Assembly (NCBI GenBank): GCA_938743325.2
Contig: OW568871.1
Location: forward strand, 124,001-188,000
Origin: Pycnococcus provasolii
Taxonomy: Eukaryota; Chlorophyta; Pseudoscourfieldiophyceae; Pseudoscourfieldiales; Pycnococcaceae
DNA: 64,000 nucleotides
Direction of reading: 5' to 3'
This document shows, in pieces, positions 46,732 to 56,761 of this stretch. The notes beneath the pieces were generated by a model, which was given only the letters and a program-made list of their open reading frames with translations, was not told the origin of the DNA and searched no databases. How positions within the stretch are numbered: the stretch's first letter is position 1; the number at the start of each line of letters is the position of its first letter. Made by a program: the position numbers and the translations under genes.

Positions 46732-49700
46732 CTATTTGCTCGGGCTCGCTTCACCGCCGCCTTCTCCTTTTGATTTCTTCTTGCTTTTCGTTGGCGACAA
46801 CTCAGGACTCGCGTCACGCGCGCTGTCCTTCTTCTTGCCTTTCTTGCCTTTTGGGCTGCGCGCCGTCGCGCCAGGAGAACGGCCCTCCGTGTCGCGCGCA
46901 CTGCCTCCCCCCGTGCGGCGCGTCGAACCTAACCCATCAGCATACTCCGATGCATTCTCCTGCTCCTCCGCAAGCTTCTCAGCAAGGCGGTACTTCAGCC
47001 TCTGCTGCACGCGCCACTGCGTGTCTTTCATGCGCTGACGCCACTGGCCGCGAACATCCTTGTCCTCCTCCGTGCCATCCGGCGCCGCGTTTTCATCCAC
47101 AGAAGCGAGCGCCTTGAGATCTCGCTGTCTCTCACGCCATCGCTCGGCGGGCACGAGCGCCTTCTGCTTTTCGCGCGCAATTTCCTCGAGATTCGCACGC
47201 TTCTTGGCATGCGTGCCCTTCACCTTCGTCTCGCGCCAGTGATTACGCAGCGTCTCTAGATTCATGCTCAGCTGCAGGTGCTTCATGCGCAAGCTCGGAA
47301 CGTCGCCAGTGGCAATGTCATCTCTCAACGAATCGTCGGCGAACGCCGTGCGAAGGTTCTTCGCCAGGCGAGGGTGCGCCTTGCGGAACATGGGCTTCAT
47401 TTCCAGCAGCTCTTCCTTCACCTCGTCCTTGCGCTCCTCGTCCTCTCGCCGGAAGTCGATCGCCGCACGCCTCACCATCTCCCTCGTACTCTCGTCACGA
47501 AGCTCCTCGCGAAGCGCGTAGACAAATTGGTACACGACGTACAGATTCACGGCGTAGATCAACAGGCCCATGAGGTTGTTGAGGTGCTCATTCTGCGTGA
47601 GGTCGCCGCGCTTGCAGAGTGTACCAACATTCCACGTAACGATCGCCGCCACGAGGCTTGAAAGCTCGATGTTGGCACACCCATCGTCGCTGAAAGGGTT
47701 CAGAACGAGGTTGAAGATAAGTGCCGCCTGAATGATCCAGGAGTTGATCAGGCCGCTGTACAGAGCATCGTCGGCGAGCGCGACGGTTGAGACAGTGAGC
47801 AGAAACATACGAGCGACACGGAACAGCTCCCAGTACCTCGCCTCGGGAATGTAACCTTTGAACAGGAAGCCAAACCTGAACCGGCTCGAGCCCGCGTCGA
47901 GGTTTGCCGTGCGCAGGACGTGCATGTAGCCGTACGGTATTCCAATCACGTACACGATAATAAGAATGAGCCCGAAGAAGACCCAGCCCGCGTATTGCTC
48001 CTGATCATCACAGCTGATATTGTAGTCCACGGCAAGGTAGTTGTGCCCGCCTGTGACGTGATTTCTGTCCGTGTCGTCAAAAGACTTGCAGCGAAACAGA
48101 CTAAACGCGTGCCGGGATATGGTAGGATAAACGAAGTAGCTCGCAACCACAAGGAAGGCAATCGCCTTGTCGTACGGAGAAGCAACGTCGTAAGCTGACG
48201 AGCCGCTCTTCTTCGTTTTCTTCTTGCCCTCGCCGCCGCCATCACCGCCGCCGTCGTCGTCATCGTCGTCGTCGCCACCGTCGCCAGCTTCAACATCGGC
48301 GCTCTCGTCCTTAGGCTCCCTCTTCTTCTTACGTTTCATGCGAGGGCTGGGGGGCTTATTGCGCTCCGCCTCGAGGGCACTCACCATGTCCTCGAGCTCC
48401 TTCTGCTGCTTCGCCACCTTCGCCTGCTCCTTTCGAAGCTCATCGCGGCGTTTCTTGACAATCGCGTGGAATAGCCAGTAAGCCCCCGTGCCTGCGCAGC
48501 ACACCGCGGGAATGGCGCTGTAGAATCCCGTGTAGCTGTAAAAGGTCCAGTCCGGCAGAGCACAGTCGGATATGTCGCTTTTGATATTGATGGTGGCAAG
48601 CTTTTCGCACATCGAGAAGTACGTGAGCACCGCACTCGGCCAATTGAGGTCTGTCTGCTTGGCGAGCGCGCCCATCTGCAGGTGGATGAGCATGAGCTTC
48701 ATGTACGCAATCGTGATCGAGTTGGGGCGAACGCTCACCACGAGAAGCACGTACACTGCAAAGCACATCACAGCCACCATGATAAGAAGCACCATTGTGC
48801 TGATTGCCTGGTCGAGTTGGCATGCAGAGCACAAGCTCGTTTTGGCCGCTATTGTCGAGCGTGCGTATCCCGGCAGGCAAAGTTTGCAGCCCGGCCCCGT
48901 GTGCCCAGATCCGTTCACCGCCAAGCACACGCTATTCACGCCCCCGAGACAGTAGTTTGGATTCTCGCACTCCCACAAGGTGATCGACTCGCGGCTCGTG
49001 CGGTAGTATCCCAGCTCGAGCGAGATCCAAGTGTGATTGCGGCCGTCACAGCGACCACCGCCTGGGCACTCGATACACTTGTAAGCTTCAAAGGCACTGC
49101 GGTAGAATCCGCGCGGCGGATTTTCTTCCGGATATGCCTCGCAGTGGCAGTCCGTCTTGAGTGCATGGCCAAGGTAGCCGGGCAGCTCCTCACCGGTGTA
49201 CGTCGTGAAGGTCTGCCGAATCTTGCCATCGACGCGTCGCGTGTCCATATCCTTCGGGCAACGCGTACATGCCTGTGGGCCAGCGAGAGGCTTGTAGTAG
49301 CCATTCTGACACGGAAGGCACACGCCATATGGATTGAGCACGCGCGCCCAATTCGTCGTGCGATCGTGCACAACAACGTCGTACAGTCGCGGGTAGCTCA
49401 CCACGCCGGGACGCGTGGAATTGATATCGCCGCAGCTCGTGTCCACCATATCGCCGCTTGACTGATCCTCCGTGTAGCCGGGCGCGCACACACAGCCTCC
49501 CTTGCCATCGGGCAGGCTGTTCGGCTTTACCACCTCGCAGGGCGTGATCGTGATGTTATATGCCGTGATCGTGAGAGGGGGAATAATGAGCGGCGGATCC
49601 TGCCCCGGCTCCATATTAAGGCGCGCGAGCGGCGTGGGCAAGCTCGGCGCCATGAACGTGAGCGAGTACTTCACACCACGCTCTCCGAAGAAGATGAGGT

Positions 49701-52700
49701 TTTCGAACGAGGCAACGCCTCCGAGGAGCGATGCAACACTACCACTGACTCTCGTCATGCTCGGCTCGACCGTCAGCGCGATAAAGTTGTGCAGGTTGGT
49801 GCACAGATTTCCACTCACGTCGAGAGCATGCAGGCGAGGTGGCGGATCCACGACGTAGCCGTGCTCAATGAATGGTTCCGGCTCTACGACGAAGACGAGC
49901 TCGAATGGTTTGCCTGGAATGATCTCAATCAGGAACGTTGTGTTCAGCAAGGTGGGGTACACCGACAGGCAAAGCGGTGGTTCGCATGAGCTGTAGGCGG
50001 TTAGCGTGTACATGCCCGCAAGCGGACGTCGTAGGGACACGCCTGGCCCAGTGCACACGTCGTCAAGCTCACCAGGAACCTTGTATGGATACAACCCGCC
50101 ATTGGAATAAAGCTTTCCTCTGGAGCCATCGTCGCACCAGGCAACCTGCTCGCCCTCCCCCACGGGAAGGTTTCCGCCGTATTCCACCAGGAGCCAGGTG
50201 TAATTTCCACGATACGGGCCAAAGCCGAAATCGCCGATAGTCAAAGTTTCATTCACGCGCTCATTCTTCACACCAACGAATTTGTCCATGGTGATGGTAA
50301 CATTGCGAATGCCATCGCCGCCCGCGGGATCGGAAAGGGGCTGGAGTCCGCCACCCGCGTCACGAAGTGTCGCCTGCAGTTTGTTGAGCGTGACGACGTT
50401 GTCCGAGGGATACCGTGTCTGCAGAACGATCGTCGGCAGTGCGTTGGGATTGAAAGGATCGTAGCTTCCCGTTTCATCATAGCCCTCGACGAATACGCTG
50501 AAAGCAGGTCCAGGCGTGATAGTCACGAGCATGATCGCAGCCACCAGACCGCCGGAGTAAAACTCGATTCGGTACACACCTCGCGGTGGGCGTGACAGAA
50601 AGACGGTACCCGATCCGAAGCGAGTCTCGCCCAGGATGATGCGCTGCGGGATAGGTGCACTGAAAGTACTCAACGTCGCGCCGGACGGCGCAAAGGCGCG
50701 AACGGAGACGAGGCGATCGGTGCGCGATTCGCCGTCGATGTTCACATCTGTATCACCAATTTTGTTGTTTCCTCCGTCTAATAGAATCACGGGAATATTA
50801 GAGAGCTCTGTGATCGAAAGCGATTCGTACGAATTAATCACAGTCCATCTCTTTCCGTCTTTATCTTCGTAGGGATTTGGCATAGGCCCATCGCTGTTTG
50901 GGATCGAAAGCTGGTACGCCGGTCCCACTGACATCGTCAGCAGAACATACGTGGGATCCAGGCCCTCCGTGGTGAACGAAATGTTAAAGTACGGGAACAG
51001 TCCGCCGGGGATGTTGCCGCTGTCACCAATGGTGGTCGTCTTGGTCGGCTGGAGAAACGTGAGGCCCTGAAACGTGAGGGCAGTCATGCCCGAGAACCAC
51101 AGTGCCTCGTTGGCATCGTCCTCAATATCAAGCGTGTCGCGAATTTTGCCCGGGCCTTTCACGATGTTGGCGCGAATGCGGCGCGTTACCTGCGCGGTCA
51201 CCGCATTTCCACCCGCATCGCGCAAAGACATCACAACCGGTGCGAGCGGCACACGCACAGCGGCGAAGTACTCACGGCTTCGCGCAGCGCCCAAGCGTCC
51301 ATTGTTGAAGCTCTCGACCGAAAGCGAGACAGCCTCCCCGGGCTTCACCGTGATTGTGTACGTTGCGCCATTCACACCTGGACTCGCGAAGAGCAGCGTG
51401 TGCTGTCCTGCAGGGGGTCGAATCAGCTGCAGGTTTGCAAAGTATGCAGTGCCGTCCATCGATATTGTGTAATTCGACTCGGAGAACTCGCCAAGACTAA
51501 TCTGCAGATCAGGCGTTGAGGGTGATGATACGAGGATGGGGCGGTTAAAGCCCTCGGTATCGCCGACAAAGTTTCCTGAACCGTCGACAAGGGTCACGCG
51601 GATCATGCTCTTGGCGATGTTCGGGTCTGCGATCACCGTGACAAAATCTGTGACATAGTCGTCCTTCGATGTGACGCCGATAGGAAACTGCGTCGGTGCT
51701 ATGACCTGCAGGTTGTAAGCTGAACCCTCGAGCATCTGTAGCGTCAATACAGCAGACTCAAGCCCCGAACCGTCGAAGCGGATATTGATTAGACCCGTGC
51801 CTGCATTCATGATGTTAAGGCCTTGCAGATAGCCCTCTCCATCATCCATGTCGACGATCGTTGTGCCCGTCAGTCGCGTGTTCGCGGTCGCCCCCGTCGA
51901 GGAGGTAAAGTCGATGGATACTTGCACCATGCGCTCTTCGTCCGTCCTAACGTGGTTGTCACCACCATCAAGCACGAGCACCTTGATCCTGCAGATCGGT
52001 GTGCCTGCCACGGCGCTGCCTACCTTGTACAAGAAGCGAGAGCATGATTCAACGTTGTATTTCGCCGCGAGCTGATCGGCAAGCCCACACTGCGAACCGT
52101 CTGGTGCCGGGGCGCCGTCACAATACGGCAGCAATCCTACCTTGAAGGGTTTGCCAACTCCCAGTGTTAGATCGAGCAAGCCATCCGTCAGCCGTGGATC
52201 GGGCGACGTGAATCGCAGGCGGTAACCACGCCGTGAGAGGCCAGCACCCGTCCCCGTGGGTGCCATTGGCCGCACCAACGTCAGTCCTGTGAAGGTTGCC
52301 TCACCATTCACAGCCAGCAGCTTGGTGTTCCCCGCACCTTCAACTTTCATCGTGTCGGAAATGGCGGTGCGCGCATACATTGATCCAGACAGGCCGGTGA
52401 CGTAAGGCGTCGCAAGCGATTGGAGGACCGCGCTACCTGACGACAATGGATCGCCCGTGATGATCCTCGGTCCCAACTCGACGTACTCGAGGCTCGAGAC
52501 GAGCACTCGCGTCGTGTACCTGTCAATGGTCACATTGAAGTACGTCGTGACGTTTTCAAAGCGCCAGTGCGAGGAATTGTGGTTGTATCTGCGCTGCTCG
52601 AATCTGTACTTGGCGTAGAAGAACGCCGTGCCGGCAACCGGGCCAATGTTGTAGTCGGTATTGACATAAGTCGCCTCGTTCACAGCCGCGTTGTTGTCGA

Positions 52701-53907
52701 ATGTTCCGATGGGAACGGGAGGTGGCGGCGGTGGCGGCGGCGGAGGAGGAGGAGGAGGATCTGGCGGAGCAGCGTTATTCGGAGGTGGTGGCGGCGGTCG
52801 GGGTGCATCCGGCGAAGGTGGTGGGTTGGATGGAAATGGCGGTGGGGATGGTGGCTTGGCGACGTATACGCTCGGCGTCGTTTCGTTGAGCCAGTAGTCG
52901 TACACGGATATGTCGTACGTGCCCATATTCAAGACGCGATTTCCCGCGCCGTCGAGCGCCGCCACGGTGACGTCGTACAGCGGGATGCGCGACTCGTCGC
53001 CGTACGCGAGCGCCTCGCCGGGATTGGAAATTTTGCGGAAAGATGCGGTGTACGTCTGCTGTTCAGTGCTTGCGTACCACCTCACCGGGTCGCCGGCTGT
53101 GAAGGTGAGCTCGACCGAGGCGGGTAGAAGCAGGTCCGTGGAGACTCTCAGCGTGTGCGTTCCCATGGCTGGGTTGAAGAAGCTCAGGTCGTTGATTTCG
53201 GCAAACCCGCGTGCGCGTGTGTAGGTGATGTCTTTTCCCGTGATGGTGAGCGAGGTGGAGGATATGCTAATAGCTCGGTCTGACGCGTCGCGGCTTCCCA
53301 TTTTGAACCCCGTCGTGTCGATGATGTACACTCTGAATGTCGGCATGGTGAACGCCTCGTCAGCCTTGTACGGCCCGCCTGTCACACCCTCGATGGAAAC
53401 GGCGCGCGCGACGCCCGAGCCTTGCTGCGCGGGTGTCTGCAGCAGAGCTCGCCCGTACACGTGCCTTCTTGCTGGCGTTGTATTTCGTGGCGTGTTGATG
53501 ACAGCAGTGACAGTGACAGTGGTGGTGGTGGTGGTGGTCGTCGTCGTCGTCGTGGGAACGGCGTTCCTTACATGCTGAACTCTTCCTTCTGTAAGAGTTT
53601 CTGAGAGATTCTTCTTCTTCGTGTGAACATCATCATCATCGTGTTCCCTGCTCAAAACGTTCCCAACTGTAACTGAGGAAGAAGAAGAAGAAGAAGTCTC
53701 GACGCCCACGCCCACTGCTTGCACCACCAGAGAAGAGGCACCACCAGCAAGAGGTGCTAATGAGAACAGAGACAAGACTACTAAGAGTACCGAAAGAATA
53801 CTAGAAGACACTAGAATACTACACGATGAACATGAGAGAAGACACGAGCCATGGACTCCTGCACTTACCCTTGAAAGAAGTCGCCTCCTCACCTTTACAA
53901 GCGGCAT
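46732..53907 (-). CDS. Giant surface protein: Ig-like stalk, Cys-rich region, polytopic membrane part
   Basis: The protein has 2391 residues in a single exon, taking ATG 53907. In order: a signal peptide (about 18-60); a beta-rich stalk to about residue 1450 in which motifs such as LDGGNN, LRDAGG and ALDGAGN recur every 130-160 residues, suggesting filamin or Ig-like domains; and a polyproline hinge at about 353-406. A Cys-rich region (about 1455-1690) has CVCAPGY, CLPCQNGYYKPL and CTRCP spacing like GCC2/GCC3 (ephrin-receptor-like) repeats. Membrane helices then begin at about 1702 and again at about 1960-2140, followed by a charged cytosolic tail. The second membrane part has FKGYIPEARYWELFRVARMF and NPFSDDGCANIEL, like TRP-type algal and oomycete surface proteins. 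It probably acts as a surface sensor or adhesion-linked channel (inference). Confidence 0.75.
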   Translation of the reverse strand: MPLVKVRRRLLSRVSAGVHGSCLLSCSSCSILVSSSILSVLLVVLSLFSLAPLAGGASSLVVQAVGVGVETSSSSSSSVTVGNVLSREHDDDDVHTKKKNLSETLTEGRVQHVRNAVPTTTTTTTTTTTTVTVTAVINTPRNTTPARRHVYGRALLQTPAQQGSGVARAVSIEGVTGGPYKADEAFTMPTFRVYIIDTTGFKMGSRDASDRAISISSTSLTITGKDITYTRARGFAEINDLSFFNPAMGTHTLRVSTDLLLPASVELTFTAGDPVRWYASTEQQTYTASFRKISNPGEALAYGDESRIPLYDVTVAALDGAGNRVLNMGTYDISVYDYWLNETTPSVYVAKPPSPPPFPSNPPPSPDAPRPPPPPPNNAAPPDPPPPPPPPPPPPPPVPIGTFDNNAAVNEATYVNTDYNIGPVAGTAFFYAKYRFEQRRYNHNSSHWRFENVTTYFNVTIDRYTTRVLVSSLEYVELGPRIITGDPLSSGSAVLQSLATPYVTGLSGSMYARTAISDTMKVEGAGNTKLLAVNGEATFTGLTLVRPMAPTGTGAGLSRRGYRLRFTSPDPRLTDGLLDLTLGVGKPFKVGLLPYCDGAPAPDGSQCGLADQLAAKYNVESCSRFLYKVGSAVAGTPICRIKVLVLDGGDNHVRTDEERMVQVSIDFTSSTGATANTRLTGTTIVDMDDGEGYLQGLNIMNAGTGLINIRFDGSGLESAVLTLQMLEGSAYNLQVIAPTQFPIGVTSKDDYVTDFVTVIADPNIAKSMIRVTLVDGSGNFVGDTEGFNRPILVSSPSTPDLQISLGEFSESNYTISMDGTAYFANLQLIRPPAGQHTLLFASPGVNGATYTITVKPGEAVSLSVESFNNGRLGAARSREYFAAVRVPLAPVVMSLRDAGGNAVTAQVTRRIRANIVKGPGKIRDTLDIEDDANEALWFSGMTALTFQGLTFLQPTKTTTIGDSGNIPGGLFPYFNISFTTEGLDPTYVLLTMSVGPAYQLSIPNSDGPMPNPYEDKDGKRWTVINSYESLSITELSNIPVILLDGGNNKIGDTDVNIDGESRTDRLVSVRAFAPSGATLSTFSAPIPQRIILGETRFGSGTVFLSRPPRGVYRIEFYSGGLVAAIMLVTITPGPAFSVFVEGYDETGSYDPFNPNALPTIVLQTRYPSDNVVTLNKLQATLRDAGGGLQPLSDPAGGDGIRNVTITMDKFVGVKNERVNETLTIGDFGFGPYRGNYTWLLVEYGGNLPVGEGEQVAWCDDGSRGKLYSNGGLYPYKVPGELDDVCTGPGVSLRRPLAGMYTLTAYSSCEPPLCLSVYPTLLNTTFLIEIIPGKPFELVFVVEPEPFIEHGYVVDPPPRLHALDVSGNLCTNLHNFIALTVEPSMTRVSGSVASLLGGVASFENLIFFGERGVKYSLTFMAPSLPTPLARLNMEPGQDPPLIIPPLTITAYNITITPCEVVKPNSLPDGKGGCVCAPGYTEDQSSGDMVDTSCGDINSTRPGVVSYPRLYDVVVHDRTTNWARVLNPYGVCLPCQNGYYKPLAGPQACTRCPKDMDTRRVDGKIRQTFTTYTGEELPGYLGHALKTDCHCEAYPEENPPRGFYRSAFEAYKCIECPGGGRCDGRNHTWISLELGYYRTSRESITLWECENPNYCLGGVNSVCLAVNGSGHTGPGCKLCLPGYARSTIAAKTSLCSACQLDQAISTMVLLIMVAVMCFAVYVLLVVSVRPNSITIAYMKLMLIHLQMGALAKQTDLNWPSAVLTYFSMCEKLATINIKSDISDCALPDWTFYSYTGFYSAIPAVCCAGTGAYWLFHAIVKKRRDELRKEQAKVAKQQKELEDMVSALEAERNKPPSPRMKRKKKREPKDESADVEAGDGGDDDDDDDGGGDGGGEGKKKTKKSGSSAYDVASPYDKAIAFLVVASYFVYPTISRHAFSLFRCKSFDDTDRNHVTGGHNYLAVDYNISCDDQEQYAGWVFFGLILIIVYVIGIPYGYMHVLRTANLDAGSSRFRFGFLFKGYIPEARYWELFRVARMFLLTVSTVALADDALYSGLINSWIIQAALIFNLVLNPFSDDGCANIELSSLVAAIVTWNVGTLCKRGDLTQNEHLNNLMGLLIYAVNLYVVYQFVYALREELRDESTREMVRRAAIDFRREDEERKDEVKEELLEMKPMFRKAHPRLAKNLRTAFADDSLRDDIATGDVPSLRMKHLQLSMNLETLRNHWRETKVKGTHAKKRANLEEIAREKQKALVPAERWRERQRDLKALASVDENAAPDGTEEDKDVRGQWRQRMKDTQWRVQQRLKYRLAEKLAEEQENASEYADGLGSTRRTGGGSARDTEGRSPGATARSPKGKKGKKKDSARDASPELSPTKSKKKSKGEGGGEASPSK
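52690..52850. repeat. Polyproline-coding (GGC/GGA) tract
   Basis: Purine-rich GGCGGTGGC and GGAGGAGGA units that encode a run of prolines in the giant surface protein. They generate false glycine-rich ORFs on the + strand. Confidence 0.8.
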
Positions 53908-54519
53908 TGTCACTGCAAGGTATTCTGGAATGGACAAACGTGGTGTTGAAATGTGGAAATGTGGGGACCCGCGGCCGGGACCCGTGGGGTGGCCGGGTGG
54001 GGTCCCACTTGCAAGAAACAGCCGATTGCATTGCGAAGTCAATCAAGGGAGAAAGAAGTCTCTAAACCTTAGGTGGACTGCACCTCTGCAGTAGGCTGGG
54101 TCCAGAGGAGGGTCCAGGGAAGTTCAAATTTACCCACCCTACGATAGGGTACCAAACGTCCGGCGAGTAAGGTTACAAAAGATCCCCCCTTGCACGGACC
54201 CTTGCACACCGGCCCTGAAACACGTGTTTCTTCCCAGAGTGTTTCTTGCAAGAGTGTTTCTTGCAGGGGACTCTCCAACCCTTCGCGTTCGGGTCGTACA
54301 TTTGACCACCTTAATTAACGTGATGAAAGCAACACCTTAGGTGTGCCGAATCTGTCCTTTTCTGTACTGGTAGAAGTAGTTGTTGATGTCATGATGGTAT
54401 CCCCTATTCGTTAAGGTGTTCTTTTTGGTCGGGTCTGCTGGTTGGTTTGGTTTCGGGGCCGGGGTTTGGCACTCTGGGTTTGCGGCCTCTGGGCTCGGGC
54501 AGTCTGTGCCTGAAATAAC
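53908..54519. other. Divergent intergenic region
   Basis: No gene is supported. It contains a GTGTTTCTTGCA tandem pair (about 54239-54266), related in wording to the GCTTGCA-rich array at 57000-57360. Confidence 0.4.
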
Positions 54520-55650
54520 ATGGCGCACCTCACCACCACCGCCATCGCAGACGAGGCGTTGGCGCGTGTGCTCGACCCGACGACCTTCACGAAGCTCCTG
54601 GAGGCGACCATCAACACCGGAGACACCGCGGCAGATGGTGGTGGTGAAGGGAATAAGAGCAACAATCAACCGCCGGCGAAGAAGCTCAAGAAGAGTGGTG
54701 GTCCCGACGGCGCGTCGACGAGCAGCTCGTCCAATCACGGTTACTTCCTCACCGAGGCGAGGGAGACCGAGAAGGCGAAGCGGAGCCGCGCGGCGACGAT
54801 GAAAGCGTGCAAGTATTTGCAACATTGCTACGCTTCTGTCGACAACAACCCTCCGAACGACAGTGCCGCTGCGGGAGAACGCGCCGCGGCTGTGCGCGCC
54901 ATCAACTTTGAGCAGTTTGACGCTATCGTTAAGTTTGTGGAGCCGGCCTACGCGTGGTCCTATCCAGCACTGTTCCGGCACGTAGTGAACTTGGCAATAC
55001 AACTTACGCCTGAAGCGCAGGTTCCGGCGCGCGCCGTGCACAAGATTCTCGAGACGCACGACGTGCTTCCTTCGACGAGCAGCAAAGTGGTTGATGCTCC
55101 GGCGACGGCGAAAGCAAGGGTCGCACTGCGCGCGCTCGAGCTTACAAGAGCTATCAACACAGAAGCGATGCACCCAAAGGAGGTGGTGTTGTCGCACACG
55201 ATCGACAATTACGCCAGTAAGCTCTTGAAGAATGGAGCTTGCACTTACTTTGGTGACTCTGGCGGACTTGGTTGGGTACTCGAACGTGGCGTGCGCTGGC
55301 ATATGCTTCATCATTTTGAAAGGACCCCCAAGGAGGAAGAAATCTTCGTGGGTGTGGCGCCGGCAAATATGCCCGACAATGATGACGAGTTTGCACTTGT
55401 TCGCGCGAAGAGCGCTACCCTCCGTGCATTCAACAACGCCGGCGGCGAGATTGCGCGCTTCGACCACACGTTTTCAGGCGAGAAGATGCATTTGTTTGCA
55501 TCTCCAGACGCCATGGCTTGTGGCGACTACTTCAAAGTACACAAAAACAGCGCCAAAATCGAGAAAGCTTCTCGCGTCAAACTCGAGTTCAAGTTTACGA
55601 TTTACGCCGTGAGTTCGTCGCTCCAGGCGAAGACGCAACCTCTTGTCTAG
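54520..55650 (+). CDS. Unknown nuclear-type protein
   Basis: I recognise no family in these 376 residues. The ATG at 54520 has a good context (ACATGG). Residues about 50-62 contain PPAKKLKKSGG, a likely nuclear localisation signal, in a disordered N-terminal stretch. From about residue 75 the protein is mostly helical, with EKAKRSRAATMKACKYLQHC and PAYAWSYPALFRHVVNLAIQ. A mixed C-terminal domain ends KLEFKFTIYAVSSSL. There are no membrane helices and no known catalytic motif. Composition and codon use resemble the neighbouring genes, so it is probably a real gene. Confidence 0.6.
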   Translation: MAHLTTTAIADEALARVLDPTTFTKLLEATINTGDTAADGGGEGNKSNNQPPAKKLKKSGGPDGASTSSSSNHGYFLTEARETEKAKRSRAATMKACKYLQHCYASVDNNPPNDSAAAGERAAAVRAINFEQFDAIVKFVEPAYAWSYPALFRHVVNLAIQLTPEAQVPARAVHKILETHDVLPSTSSKVVDAPATAKARVALRALELTRAINTEAMHPKEVVLSHTIDNYASKLLKNGACTYFGDSGGLGWVLERGVRWHMLHHFERTPKEEEIFVGVAPANMPDNDDEFALVRAKSATLRAFNNAGGEIARFDHTFSGEKMHLFASPDAMACGDYFKVHKNSAKIEKASRVKLEFKFTIYAVSSSLQAKTQPLV

Positions 55651-55747
55651 TCTTCACGCTCATTGCGTTTTGTAAATCATGAGATTTCTATTTGAATAAA
55701 AAATAACATGTTTGGTCTACAGCACCCACCGAGTGAAGGGTGAGCAC

Positions 55748-56761
55748 TTAAGCCCAGAAACGCGAGTTCTCCTCCGCCGCTAACCGGCGCGCGTACGAAG
55801 AGGTGGAAGCGGCGGTGCTTGGCGGGGAGGCGCGACGCCCTGCATGGGAGGCAACGCGCGCCTGGGCCTGGGAGTCCCCTCCCAGGCCTCTCGACACGGA
55901 CGGCTGCAACGGAACACGCCGCCGCCGCGACTCTGCAGGCACTGCAGGCGGTCTTTGCCTACGCGCCTCCTCGAGCACGCGCGCCGTCTGCTCCTCGAAG
56001 GCACGGCGGCCTGCGCGAGCAGCCTGTCGCTCTTCAAGCGTCGGAGGAGGACGTTCAGGCACCATCCTCATACCGCCAAACGAAAAGGAGGGCAGCGCCA
56101 TCGATGGCATGGTGGGTGCGCCACGAGGGAGCTGCGCCGCCTCCGCCCTCGCGCGCCACTCTCCGTCGAAGCTCGACTTTTCAGCCTCGCTTAGGCCAAG
56201 CAGTGTGTCCGTGGCACGCTCCGCACCCGTGCTCCCGTCGCGTTCGCGGACGACGTTTCGACCTCGGCTTCCTAGCGTTCGGCTCACGCCGAGCTTTTCG
56301 AATCCCGACCCGTCTCGGTACGTTCGTCTCGTCTCCGTGATTGTTTCCCCACGCGCGTCTGTGACGCCGTTGGTTGTCGACGTGTACTCGACACCGCTTG
56401 GTCCTCCGTACGAGCGGTAGCTGACGCTGCTCGACGAGAAGCCGCGCGTCGATCCTGGTGCTGCCGTCGCCGTCGTGGGCAGGTCTCTCGCGGCGTGCCT
56501 TTGAGGCACCGCCGCTCTCCTTGGTGCCCCGAATGCGCGTGCCATGACGTTGTCCATTTCTCGTTCGACGTTCGCCATATCGTTCATCATGCCGTTGACG
56601 ACGGAGGCGACTGCGCCGTTGCCTGGCATCATCATCGCAGAAGGTCCTCCGAACATGCTATGAATTCCCAGTGATTCGATGCTATGCATCCCTGGAAACT
56701 CTCCACTACCACCTCCCTGCAAGGTGTGCAACCTCCTCCCAGGGTACCTCGACGTCGCCAT
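55748..56761 (-). CDS. MLF (myeloid leukemia factor)-family protein
   Basis: The protein has 337 residues from ATG 56761. The N-terminus is Gly/Met-rich (MMNDMANVEREMDNVM). Residues about 105-205 carry the MLF core: FSSSSVSYRSYGG, TETRRTYRDGSGFEKLGVSR, GDRG-like SRGRNVVRERD, then a late LSEAEKSSFDGEWRARA that matches the conserved EAESFDDEW end. The C-terminal third is Arg/Ala/Pro-rich and disordered. MLF proteins are small adaptors of nucleus and cytoplasm that bind kinases and 14-3-3 proteins and affect protein aggregation. No enzyme activity is known for the family. Confidence 0.75.
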   Translation of the reverse strand: MATSRYPGRRLHTLQGGGSGEFPGMHSIESLGIHSMFGGPSAMMMPGNGAVASVVNGMMNDMANVEREMDNVMARAFGAPRRAAVPQRHAARDLPTTATAAPGSTRGFSSSSVSYRSYGGPSGVEYTSTTNGVTDARGETITETRRTYRDGSGFEKLGVSRTLGSRGRNVVRERDGSTGAERATDTLLGLSEAEKSSFDGEWRARAEAAQLPRGAPTMPSMALPSFSFGGMRMVPERPPPTLEERQAARAGRRAFEEQTARVLEEARRQRPPAVPAESRRRRVPLQPSVSRGLGGDSQAQARVASHAGRRASPPSTAASTSSYARRLAAEENSRFWA

